DNA of 64,000 nt from RYN-230 sp963841695 (GTDB lineage Bacteria; Actinomycetota; Actinomycetes; Streptosporangiales; Streptosporangiaceae), in assembly GCA_963841695.1 (NCBI GenBank), contig CAWJDQ010000002.1:620001-684000 (forward strand), read 5' to 3'. Below, one piece after another: positions 45,264 through 52,591 of this stretch (the stretch's first letter is position 1; every line of letters begins with the position of its first letter). The notes under the pieces are model-generated. The model was given only the letters and a program-made list of their open reading frames with translations, was not told where the DNA came from and made no database searches. Made by a program: the position numbers and the translations under genes.

Positions 45264-45682
45264 TGACCGGGGAAGGCACGACGGGCCAGCTGAGCTGGCT
45301 CCTGGACAACCTCGTCAGCCGGGTGGAGCACGTGCACCAGGCCGTCATCCTGTCCCGGGACGGCCTGGTGGTAGCGACGTCGCAGACCATGAGCCGCGAG
45401 GACGGCGATCACCTGTCCGCCCTGGCCGCGGGGGTGCAAAGCCTGGCCCGCGGGGCCGGGCATCATTTCGGGGGCGGGGAGGTCAGGCAGACCATCATCG
45501 AGATGGAGTCTGCCTTCCTGCTCGTCATGGCGGCGGGGCAGGGCACCTGCGTGGCCGCGCTCAGCTCGGCGGACGCCGACGTCGCCGTCCTGGCCTACGA
45601 GATGGCCATGCTGGTCCGCCGCATGGGCAGGCACCTGACGGCCCGGCCGAGATCCCCCGACCATGAACCGGCCGGGGGGTGA
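45263..45682 (+). CDS. cvnB: Conservon roadblock/LC7 protein CvnB
   Basis: 139 aa. Roadblock/LC7 fold: LLDNLVSRVEHVHQAVILSR, DGLVVATSQTMSREDGDHLS, ESAFLLVMAAGQGTCVAAL. ATG 45263 overlaps a TGA at 45261-45263 that is the expected end of cvnA. Roadblock proteins act as GTPase-activating or scaffold partners of MglA-like GTPases; here the partner is CvnD. Confidence 0.94.
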   Translation: MTGEGTTGQLSWLLDNLVSRVEHVHQAVILSRDGLVVATSQTMSREDGDHLSALAAGVQSLARGAGHHFGGGEVRQTIIEMESAFLLVMAAGQGTCVAALSSADADVAVLAYEMAMLVRRMGRHLTARPRSPDHEPAGG

Positions 45683-45689
45683 GCGGGTC

Positions 45690-46067
45690 ATGATCGCCCC
45701 CAACGAGCGGTGGCTGGACCAGGAGGCCGGCCCGGTGGTCCGGCCGTACGCGGTCACCAAGGGCCGGACTGTGGCCGCGGACGGGACTTCCGTGGGGCTG
45801 ATCGACGTTGTGGAGGCGGTGAGCAACGCGCAGGTGCCAGCCGGCGTCCGGCTGAGCCCCGAGCACCGGCAGATCCTCGCCCGGTGCCAGGAGCCCATGA
45901 CCGTGGTCGATCTGGCGTCTGACCTCGACCTGCCGGTCGGCGTGGTCCGGGTCCTGCTCAGCGACCTGCGCGGGCACGGGATTATCCGGATCCGGGCCAC
46001 GCCCCGGGGGCCGGTCACTAACGAGCGTCTACTGAGGGACGTCCTGGATGGACTACACGCACTCTGA
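45690..46067 (+). CDS. cvnC: Conservon DUF742 protein CvnC
   Basis: 125 aa from ATG 45690, preceded by a GGGGGGTGAG box; an in-frame ATG at 45663 overlaps cvnB but has no box. WLDQEAGPVVRPYAVTKGRT at the N-terminus and EPMTVVDLASDLDLPVGVVR, VLLSDLRGHGIIRI further on are the DUF742 winged-helix signatures. Third member of the conservon, overlapping cvnD by 20 bp. Confidence 0.93.
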   Translation: MIAPNERWLDQEAGPVVRPYAVTKGRTVAADGTSVGLIDVVEAVSNAQVPAGVRLSPEHRQILARCQEPMTVVDLASDLDLPVGVVRVLLSDLRGHGIIRIRATPRGPVTNERLLRDVLDGLHAL

Positions 46068-46671
46068 TCCGGCCGCCGGTGCGCCGGCGGCGCCCACTAC
46101 AGCCAAGATCCTCATCGCTGGCGGATTCGGCGTCGGCAAGACCACGCTGGTCAGCGCCATCAGTGAGATCCGGCCGCTGCGGACCGAGGAAACGCTCAGC
46201 GACCGGAGCGTCGGCGTTGACGACATCAGCGGAGTGCAAGGCAAGACCACGACCACGGTCGCGATGGATTTCGGCCGGATCACGTTCCGGGCCGACCTGG
46301 CCCTGTACCTATTCGGCACGCCCGGCCAGGAGCGATTCTGGTTCATGTGGGATGAGCTGGCCTACGGCGCACTGGGCGCGGTGGTGCTGGCCGACACCCG
46401 GCGACTGGCCGACTGCTTCGGCTCGGTGGACTACTTCGAGCGGCATGGCACCCCGTTCGTGGTGGCGGTCAACTGCTTCGACGACGCGCCGCCCTACGAC
46501 ACCGACGACGTGCGGATCGCGCTCGACCTCGATCCGGAGGTGCCCGTGGTGCTCTGTGACGCACGGGACCGGGAATCCGTCAAGAACGTGCTGATCACCC
46601 TGGTCGGCTACGTTCTCGCCCGGTCCAACCCGGCCGCTGAGTACCAGAGCGCCCCGCTCCCTGCTAGCTAA
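46048..46671 (+). CDS. cvnD: Conservon GTPase CvnD (MglA-like)
   Basis: 207 aa. P-loop IAGGFGVGKTTLVSAISEI, switch region TTTTVAMDFGRI, LFGTPGQERFWFMWDEL (G3) and VAVNCFDDAPPY (G4-like NxxD). It is the small GTPase of the conservon, thought to form a membrane-associated signalling complex with CvnA-C that affects aerial growth and antibiotic production. No CvnE cytochrome P450 follows. Its stop codon lies in the first of three CTAGCTAA-containing repeats. Confidence 0.94.
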   Translation: MDYTHSDPAAGAPAAPTTAKILIAGGFGVGKTTLVSAISEIRPLRTEETLSDRSVGVDDISGVQGKTTTTVAMDFGRITFRADLALYLFGTPGQERFWFMWDELAYGALGAVVLADTRRLADCFGSVDYFERHGTPFVVAVNCFDDAPPYDTDDVRIALDLDPEVPVVLCDARDRESVKNVLITLVGYVLARSNPAAEYQSAPLPAS

Positions 46672-46704
46672 TCTCCTGCTAGCTAATCCCCTGCTAGCTA
46701 ATCC
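46660..46704. repeat. 15-bp tandem repeat, 3 copies, over the cvnD stop
   Basis: CCTGCTAGCTAATCT, then two exact copies of CCTGCTAGCTAATCC (46675-46704). The first copy contains the cvnD stop codon TAA. The central GCTAGC is itself palindromic. CTAG is rare in high-GC actinomycete DNA, so its clustering here stands out. Confidence 0.9.
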
Positions 46705-46824
46705 CCGGCTCGCTGGCCCGGCGGTAGCGGCGAACCGCCGGGGGATTATCTGGCCACCCCGCGGTGTTGTGCTGTATGGTCGAAGTAGGCGATGTCAATT
46801 CCGCCTACAGGGCGTGTGTGCCAG

Positions 46825-46889
46825 GTCTAGCTAACTCGGGTCTAGCTAACTCGGGCCCAGCGAACTCAGGCGAGACCAGCTAACTCATC
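46825..46889. repeat. Second CTAGCTAA repeat array, upstream of rho
   Basis: Two exact copies of GTCTAGCTAACTCGG (46825-46854) followed by two degenerate copies (CCCAGCGAACTC, ACCAGCTAACTC). It shares the CTAGCTAA core with the array at 46660-46704 although the flanks differ, so these are probably functional or amplified elements in the rho upstream region. Confidence 0.85.
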
Positions 46890-46969
46890 TGACGAGCCGA
46901 TCCGGCTGGTAAAAATCAGCCGCGAGAGGGGTCTACGGCTCCGTCTTCCCAGGACACGGTCAAGGTCCG

Positions 46970-47067
46970 GGCGCCGGGCTATTCCGGCGCCAGCATGATC
47001 GAGGCCGACCCCGGTCTTCCCGGCCCGCACACGTGCGCCTTTCCGCGGCGCCATCCGGCGCCTTTTT
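46970..47067 (+). promoter_or_regulatory. rho leader: GGCGCC hairpin followed by intrinsic terminator-like hairpin
   Basis: GGCGCCGG (46970-46977) and CCGGCGCC (46984-46991) form an 8-bp hairpin with a 6-nt loop. Downstream, GGCGCC (47047-47052), ATCC, GGCGCC (47057-47062) and TTTTT (47063-47067) form a terminator-like hairpin 45 bp before the rho start. Because GGCGCC is self-complementary, all four arms can pair with each other, allowing mutually exclusive structures. This reads as transcription attenuation of rho; the signal is unknown. Confidence 0.6.
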
Positions 47068-47112
47068 CCGGCGTGCCTGCATTCAGGCCGCCCTCCGAAA
47101 GGAATTCTCTGT

Positions 47113-48417
47113 ATGACCGCAATCCTCACCCAGCCCGCGGCGGCGCCGCGGACCACGAAAAACCCATCCCAGCGCCCGGCCCGGAAGCGGACCCAGGCGG
47201 CTGGGCAACCCACTAAGGCCAGGCCGCAGTCGCCCGCGGCGCCGGTTCAGGAGGGCCCCCCGGAGCCGGTCTCGGGCCTGCTGGACATCACCGACGGCCG
47301 GGCGTTCCTGCGCCGGGCCGGCTACCAGCGCGGCCCGGACGATGTCGCGCTGACCCAGGCCCAGGTGCAGCAGTACGGCCTGCGCAAGGGAGACGCCGTG
47401 GAAGGCACCGCCCGGGCGCCCCGGCCGGCGCAGGCACCGGGCAACCGGGACAGCCGGGCCAGCCGGGCCCGGCGTGACCAGAATCCGGTCCTGGCCAGCG
47501 TCACCGCCGTCAACGGGGCCGATCCGCAACTGGCGGCGCAGCGCCCCGAGTTCGCCAAGCTGACCCCGCTGCACCCGCAGGAGCGGCTGCACCTGGAGCA
47601 CGCCGCCGCGCCGGGGAACTCCCCCACCGGCCGGATCATCGACCTGGTCGCCCCGATCGGCAAGGGGCAGCGCGGCCTCATCGTGTCGCCGCCCAAGGCC
47701 GGCAAGACCATGGTCCTGCAGGCCATCGCGGACGCGGTGGCCGCGAACCATCCCGAAGTGCACCTGATGATGCTGCTGGTCGGGGAGCGTCCCGAGGAAG
47801 TGACCGACCTGCGGCGCTCAGTCCGCGGTGAGGTCGTCTACTCGACCTTCGACCAGGCGGCCGAAGAGCACATCCAGGTGGCCGAGCTGGCCATCGAGCG
47901 GGCCAAGCGGCTGGTCGAGATGGGCCGCGACGTGGTCGTGCTGCTCGACTCCATCACCCGGCTCGGCCGGGCCTACAACCTCGCCGCCCCGTCCAGCAGC
48001 CGTATCCTGCAAGGCGGCGTGGCCGTCGGGGCGCTGTACCCGCCGCGGAAGTTCCTCGGTGCCGCCCGCAACGTCGAGGACGGCGGTTCGCTGACCCTGC
48101 TGTGCACCGCCCTGGTGGACACCGGATCGCGGATGGACGACGTGTTCTTCGAGGAGTTCAAGGGCACCGGGAACATGGAGCTGCGGCTGCGCCGCGACCT
48201 GGCCGAGAAGCGCATCTTCCCCGCGATCGACGTCGGGCCGTCCAGTACCCGCCGGGACGACCTGCTCATGACGCCGGACGAGCACGACGTGACGGCCAAG
48301 CTGCGCCGGGTCCTCGCCGACCTCGAGCCGCAGCAGGCTATCCAGCTGCTGCTCGACCGCACCCGCGGCACCGCGTCCAACGCCGAGTTCCTCCGCCAGG
48401 TCCAGCTCAGCGCCTAA
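47113..48417 (+). CDS. rho: Transcription termination factor Rho, short form
   Basis: 434 aa. A short basic Pro/Ala-rich N-terminus, then the S1/cold-shock-like RNA-binding domain (VSGLLDITDGRAFLRRAGY; LRKGDAVEG). The RecA-type ATPase follows: LIVSPPKAGKTMVLQAIA (Walker A), MLLVGERPEEVTDLRRSV, DVVVLLDSITRLGRAYN (Walker B), FKGTGNMELRLRRDLAEKR (secondary RNA site/R-loop) and DRTRGTASNAEFL. Typical actinobacterial Rho is far longer, with a large disordered insertion; this form lacks the N-terminal SAP-like domain, so it may be a paralogue. GGAATTC/AAAGGAA precedes ATG 47113. The leader holds an attenuator-like hairpin. Confidence 0.92.
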   Translation: MTAILTQPAAAPRTTKNPSQRPARKRTQAAGQPTKARPQSPAAPVQEGPPEPVSGLLDITDGRAFLRRAGYQRGPDDVALTQAQVQQYGLRKGDAVEGTARAPRPAQAPGNRDSRASRARRDQNPVLASVTAVNGADPQLAAQRPEFAKLTPLHPQERLHLEHAAAPGNSPTGRIIDLVAPIGKGQRGLIVSPPKAGKTMVLQAIADAVAANHPEVHLMMLLVGERPEEVTDLRRSVRGEVVYSTFDQAAEEHIQVAELAIERAKRLVEMGRDVVVLLDSITRLGRAYNLAAPSSSRILQGGVAVGALYPPRKFLGAARNVEDGGSLTLLCTALVDTGSRMDDVFFEEFKGTGNMELRLRRDLAEKRIFPAIDVGPSSTRRDDLLMTPDEHDVTAKLRRVLADLEPQQAIQLLLDRTRGTASNAEFLRQVQLSA

Positions 48418-48529
48418 CCCGGCCGGACCCGCCAGATCCCTTGACCGGCCGCCCGGGTCCCCCTACGGTAGCGATGATTGTCTGCGGATTTTGTGGCCAA
48501 TTTTTACCGTAAAGGCGGCTTGATCGTCG

Positions 48530-49486
48530 GTGCTGACCTCCACCAAGCCCAGCGAGTGGGCCCGCCTGCTGGTCCGCGGCGCGTACGACCTGCACGTGCA
48601 CGTGGAGCCCGACGTGATGCGCCGCCAGGTCACCGACCTGCAGCTGGCCCGCCGGTGCTGGGACGTGGGACTGGCCGGATTCGCGCTGAAGTCGCACTAC
48701 GTCCCGACCGCGGAACGCGCCGCGGTGCTCAACGAGGCCCTGGGCGGCGAGGTCCGGGTCCTCGGCGCCCTGACCCTGAACGCCTCGGTGGGCGGGCTCA
48801 ACCCGATCGCGGTCGAGATCGCCGCCCGCGAGGGCGCCCGGATCCTGTGGATGCCGACCCTCGACGCCGCGAACCACCGGGCCAAGCACGCCGACCTGCC
48901 TCCGGGCGCGACCCCGCCGATGTGGCTGGCCCTGCAGCGCGACCTGGACGCCCAGGGCATCGAGGTGCCCGTGGTGGACGTCCTGGACGGGACGGGCCGG
49001 CCGCGGCCGGCCACCCGGGAGGTGCTCCGGCTGGCCGCCCGGCATCAGCTCGTGGTGGCCACCGGCCACCTGTCCGCCTACGAGAGCCGCGTGGTGGCCG
49101 AGGCCGCGTTCGAGGCCGGTGTCCGGCACGTCATCGCCACCCACCCGGAGTTCCCGCAGCAGGACATGAGCCTGGCCGACCAGCAAGCCCTGGCCAGCCA
49201 GGGCGCGTTCCTGGAACGCTGCTTCACCACGCCGTACACCGGCAAGTACGACTGGGACCGGATGGCCGGCAACATCCGGGCCACCGGGGCGGAGCACACC
49301 ATCATCACCACCGACCTCGGCCAGCCGGGCAACCCCCCGGTCGAGGACGGCCTGCCGCTGATGGCCGACGCGCTGCGGGCCGCGGGCTTCACCGACGAGG
49401 AGATCACCACCATGATCGTGTCCAATAGCCGGCTGCTGGCCGGGGCGGCGGCGCGGGACGCCAGCCAGCCGGGGGGCGCGGCGTGA
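48530..49486 (+). CDS. DUF6282 amidohydrolase-like protein
   Basis: 318 aa. YDLHVHVEPDVMRRQ near the N-terminus is the H-x-H metal motif of the amidohydrolase/PHP-type barrels. ALKSHYVPTAERAAVL (Lys/His), ATGHLSAYES (His) and VIATHPEFP continue the metal-ligand pattern, and TIITTDLGQPGNPPVEDG supplies the final Asp. Recognised as DUF6282, with no proven reaction. First gene of a six-gene coupled operon; a lactonase-like hydrolysis step (as LigI does in protocatechuate 4,5-cleavage) is an inference from context. GTG 48530 lacks a strong ribosome-binding site. Confidence 0.85.
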   Translation: MLTSTKPSEWARLLVRGAYDLHVHVEPDVMRRQVTDLQLARRCWDVGLAGFALKSHYVPTAERAAVLNEALGGEVRVLGALTLNASVGGLNPIAVEIAAREGARILWMPTLDAANHRAKHADLPPGATPPMWLALQRDLDAQGIEVPVVDVLDGTGRPRPATREVLRLAARHQLVVATGHLSAYESRVVAEAAFEAGVRHVIATHPEFPQQDMSLADQQALASQGAFLERCFTTPYTGKYDWDRMAGNIRATGAEHTIITTDLGQPGNPPVEDGLPLMADALRAAGFTDEEITTMIVSNSRLLAGAAARDASQPGGAA

Positions 49487-50214
49487 CCACCACGGACGGG
49501 TTCGGGCGGCTGCTGGTCGTGAGCGCCCACGCGGCCGACTTCGTGTGGCGGGCCGCCGGGTACATCGCGGTCGTCACCGCCGCCTTCGGCGAGGCGCATG
49601 TGGTGTGCCTGTCCTACGGGGAGCACGGCGAGTCACCGGGCGCATGGAAGCAGCCAGGCATGACCGTGGACCGGGTGAAGGAGATCCGCCGGGCCGAGGC
49701 TGAGTCGGCCGGCCAGGTGCTGGGAGCCAGCATGCATTTCCTGGACCAGGGAGACTACCCCCTGCCGGACACCCAGGAACTGGTGCTGCAGCTGGCGGAC
49801 CTGATGCGCGAGCTGCAGCCCGGGACGATCCTCACCCATTCGCGGGTTGACCCCTATAACTACGACCATCCGCGGGCCGCCGACCTGACCCTGCGGGCCC
49901 GGATGGTGGCCCAGGCCCAGGGACGGCCGTCGGCCCACCCGGTGCTCGGCGCGCCGCCGGTGTTCCGCTTCGAGCCCCACCAGCCGGAGATGTGCGAGTT
50001 CCGGCCGGACGTGCTGGTGGACATCACCCCGGTGTTCGACCTCAAGCAGCGGGCCATGGCCGCGATGGGATCCCAGGAGCACCTGGTGCGCTACTACGAG
50101 GACCTGGCCGAGCGGCGCGGGGTGCAGGCGAGGCGCAACGGCGGCCCGGCCTCGATCCACTACGCCGAGGCCTACCAGCGAGTCTTTCCCCAGGTGAGCG
50201 GGGTGCTGTCGTGA
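49483..50214 (+). CDS. PIG-L family protein, GalB-like (4-oxalomesaconate hydratase-like)
   Basis: 243 aa. VVSAHAADFVWRAAGYIA is the PIG-L/LmbE zinc motif in the variant AHxxDF form found in GalB-type hydratases rather than the AHPDDE of deacetylases. HSRVDPYNYDHPRAADLTL supplies the second His pair. GTG 49483 overlaps the upstream TGA. Adjacent to a CHA-aldolase homologue, which acts directly after 4-oxalomesaconate hydratase in gallate and protocatechuate meta-cleavage, so hydration of 4-oxalomesaconate or an analogue is likely. A deacetylase role is the alternative. Confidence 0.85.
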   Translation: MTTTDGFGRLLVVSAHAADFVWRAAGYIAVVTAAFGEAHVVCLSYGEHGESPGAWKQPGMTVDRVKEIRRAEAESAGQVLGASMHFLDQGDYPLPDTQELVLQLADLMRELQPGTILTHSRVDPYNYDHPRAADLTLRARMVAQAQGRPSAHPVLGAPPVFRFEPHQPEMCEFRPDVLVDITPVFDLKQRAMAAMGSQEHLVRYYEDLAERRGVQARRNGGPASIHYAEAYQRVFPQVSGVLS

Positions 50215-50920
50215 AACCCGTGGTGATCGTGGACCCGCCCCGCGCAGACCCTGCGGTGGTGGCCGAGCTGGGTGAGCTCGGCGTGGCCACCGTGCACGAG
50301 GCCGCCGGGAAGACCGGGCTGCTCGGCACCTTCCTGCGGCCGGCCTGGGCAGGCGCCCGCGCCGCCGGGACCGCACTGACGGTTCTCTGCGGGCCGGGCG
50401 ACAACCTGATGCTGCATGCGGCCGTGGAGCAGGCCCGCCCGGGGGATCTGCTGATCGTCACGACCGTGTCCCCGTCCAGCGACGGGTTCGTCGGGGAGCT
50501 GATCACCACGTCACTCGCCGCCCGCGGCGCACACGGGCTGGTCACCACCACCGGCGTGCGGGACGTCGCCGCGATCACCGCGGCCCGCTTTCCCGTCTGG
50601 TCCCAGTTCGTCAGCGCGCAGGGCACCGGCAAGGCGATCGCCGGCGCGGTGAACATGCCGGTCAGCATCGGCGGCACCCTGGTCACGCCGGGAGATGCGG
50701 TGGTCGCGGACGACGACGGCGTGGTCTGCGTCCCCCGCGCGCAGGCCGCCCAGGTCGCAGTGGACGGGCGGCGGCGCGCCGAGCGGGAGGATGCGGCCCG
50801 GGACGCCTTCGCCCGGGGGGAGCTGGGCCTGGACCGCTACGAGCTGCGGCCGGTGCTGGAGCGGCTCGGCGTGACCTACCTGCGGGCCGCCACGGCCCGC
50901 CCGACCACAGGGGGACGTGA
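50211..50920 (+). CDS. 4-carboxy-4-hydroxy-2-oxoadipate aldolase / RraA-like (probable frameshift at end)
   Basis: About 236 aa. RraA-fold aldolase: VATVHEAAGKTGLLG, CGPGDNLMLHAAVEQARPGD, THGLVTTTGVRDVAAI-type G-x-R-D motif (metal/pyruvate-enolate site) and VAGAVNMPVSIGG-like segment. Family members cleave 4-carboxy-4-hydroxy-2-oxoadipate to pyruvate and oxaloacetate. GTG 50211 overlaps the previous stop. In the given sequence the frame runs on through the next gene to 51716. One extra base near the GGGGG run at about 50910-50914 would end it at TGA 50918-50920, giving the GTGA overlap used elsewhere in this operon. Confidence 0.82.
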
Positions 50921-51612
50921 GCGTGGCCGACGAGGGGGCCGTGCTGGAGGCACTGCGGGACGCGATCCTGGCGGGCGAGTTCGCGGCCGGGCAGCGCCTG
51001 GTCGAGATCGACCTGTGCGAGCGGTTCGGCTGCAGCCGGTTCGCGGTGCGGGCCGCGATCCCGGTGCTGGCCAGCGAGGGCCTGGTGGATGTGCAGCGGC
51101 ACCGGGGCGCCCGGGTGCGGGCCATCCCGCTCAGCGAGGCGATCGAGATCACCGAGGTCCGGCGGCTGCTGGAGGGGCTGACCGCGGCCCGGGCCGCGGA
51201 GCGGGTCAGCCCGGCCCAGGCGGCCGAGCTGGCGGACATCGTCGCGGAGATGCGGGCCGCGGTGCAGGCGGCCGAGCTGGTCCGGTACAGCGACACCAAC
51301 GCGCGGCTGCACGCGCGGATCCGCGCCATCGCCGCGCACGGCACCGCGACCAGCATGATCGAGCGGCTCCGCGCCCAGCTGGTCCGCCACCAGTTCACCC
51401 TGGCCCTGATCCCGGGGCGGCCCGCCGTGTCGCTGGCCCAGCACGAGCAGATCGTGGCGGCCATCGTGGCCCGGGATCCGGCCGCCGCCGAGGCGGCCAT
51501 GCGGGACCACATCACCAGCGTCATCGAGTCCCTGAGCAGCCTCGCCGAGGAGCAGGCCCGCGGCGGCAGTGCCCGTCACCACGGGGCCAGCCCGCAGAAG
51601 TCCCGGAGGTAA
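50917..51612 (+). CDS. GntR-family regulator (FadR/FCD type)
   Basis: 231 aa. Winged helix: ALRDAILAGEFAAGQRLVEI, LCERFGCSRFAVRAAIPVLA, GLVDVQRHRGARVRAIP. The all-helical FCD ligand domain follows, with RRLLEGLTAARAAERV and the DTNARLHARI / AQHEQIVAAI His residues that bind metal. GTG 50917. Lying in the middle of the catabolic operon it probably represses it and is relieved by a pathway acid. Confidence 0.92.
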   Translation: MSVADEGAVLEALRDAILAGEFAAGQRLVEIDLCERFGCSRFAVRAAIPVLASEGLVDVQRHRGARVRAIPLSEAIEITEVRRLLEGLTAARAAERVSPAQAAELADIVAEMRAAVQAAELVRYSDTNARLHARIRAIAAHGTATSMIERLRAQLVRHQFTLALIPGRPAVSLAQHEQIVAAIVARDPAAAEAAMRDHITSVIESLSSLAEEQARGGSARHHGASPQKSRR

Positions 51613-51619
51613 TCGCGCC

Positions 51620-52591
51620 ATGTCCCCGCAGCGCAGCCGTGACATCGCCCACGTGTCGGCGGTGGAGCTCCGCACCCAGGTCCCGGCCGAGACCGTGGAT
51701 TTCTTCGTCCGGCTGATGGGCCTGTCCGAGGTCGCCCGCGAGGGAACCCGCACCTACGTGCGCACCTGGGACGACTACGAGCGGTTCACGGTCTGCGTGG
51801 TGGACGCGCCCGCCCCGGGCATCGGCCGGACCTGGCTGCGGGCGGCCGGCCCGGAGGCGCTGGACCGCCGGGTCCGGGCCATCGAGGCGGCCGGGCTCGG
51901 CCTCGGCTGGGCCGACGGCGAGCAGGGAATCGGGCCGACGTACCGCTTCACCGACCCCGACGGGCACGAGTTCGGGATCTACTGGGAGAGCGAGTGGTAC
52001 GAGGCGCCCGAGGGGCAGCGTCCCGCGCTGAAGAACCAGGCCGCGCCGTTCCCCGGCCGCGGCGCCAACGTGCGGCGCCTGGATCACGTCAACTACCTGG
52101 CCGCCGACATCCCGGCGGTCACCACGTTCCTGCCCGGCGTGCTGGGAGCCGAGCTGACCGAACAAATCGTTATGGACGATGGGGTGCCGTCCGCGGTCTG
52201 GTATCACGTCGGGGACAAGAGTTACGACCTGGTGTACACGTCGGACTGGACGGGCAGCACCGGCCGGCTGCACCACGTGGCGTTCGCGGCCGACCAGCGC
52301 GAGGACATCCTCCGGGCGGCTGACGTGATGCTGGAGGCGGGCATCCACATCGAGACCGGGCCGCACAAGCACGCGATCCAGCAGACGTTCTTCCTGTATG
52401 TGTACGAGCCGGGCGGGAACCGGATCGAGCTGTGCAACGCGGGCGCGCGGCTGGTGCTCGCCCCGGACTGGCGGCCCATCTCCTGGTCCCGCGCGGAACG
52501 GGCCAAGGGCCAGGCGTGGGGGCTGAAGACCATCGACAGCTTCCACACGCACGGGACCCCGCCGGTGGACGTGCCCGGGAGCGCCCGGTGA
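51620..52591 (+). CDS. VOC-family extradiol (catechol 2,3-) dioxygenase-like enzyme
   Basis: 323 aa, two VOC modules (residues about 10-140 and 150-285), the two-domain size of catechol 2,3-dioxygenases. Candidate Fe(II) ligands are in the second module: LDHVNYLA (His), LHHVAFAAD (His) and EPGGNRIELCN (Glu), the 2-His-1-carboxylate triad. ATG 51620 follows GGAGG. It opens an aromatic or heteroaromatic diol ring by meta cleavage; the substrate is unknown. Its product would feed the dehydrogenase, hydrolase, hydratase and aldolase of this operon. Confidence 0.88.
   Translation: MSPQRSRDIAHVSAVELRTQVPAETVDFFVRLMGLSEVAREGTRTYVRTWDDYERFTVCVVDAPAPGIGRTWLRAAGPEALDRRVRAIEAAGLGLGWADGEQGIGPTYRFTDPDGHEFGIYWESEWYEAPEGQRPALKNQAAPFPGRGANVRRLDHVNYLAADIPAVTTFLPGVLGAELTEQIVMDDGVPSAVWYHVGDKSYDLVYTSDWTGSTGRLHHVAFAADQREDILRAADVMLEAGIHIETGPHKHAIQQTFFLYVYEPGGNRIELCNAGARLVLAPDWRPISWSRAERAKGQAWGLKTIDSFHTHGTPPVDVPGSAR

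Noticed and set aside
46995..47216. A 73-codon ORF overlapping the rho start
   Set aside because: No clear ribosome-binding site or protein family; kept only as a possible leader peptide in the rho attenuation idea, not annotated as a gene.
49992..51716. A 574-codon frame joining the aldolase with the region of the GntR gene
   Set aside because: Only the first part matches a family; the rest is Gly/Arg/Pro noise over an intact GntR gene, so a missing base is more likely than a fusion.
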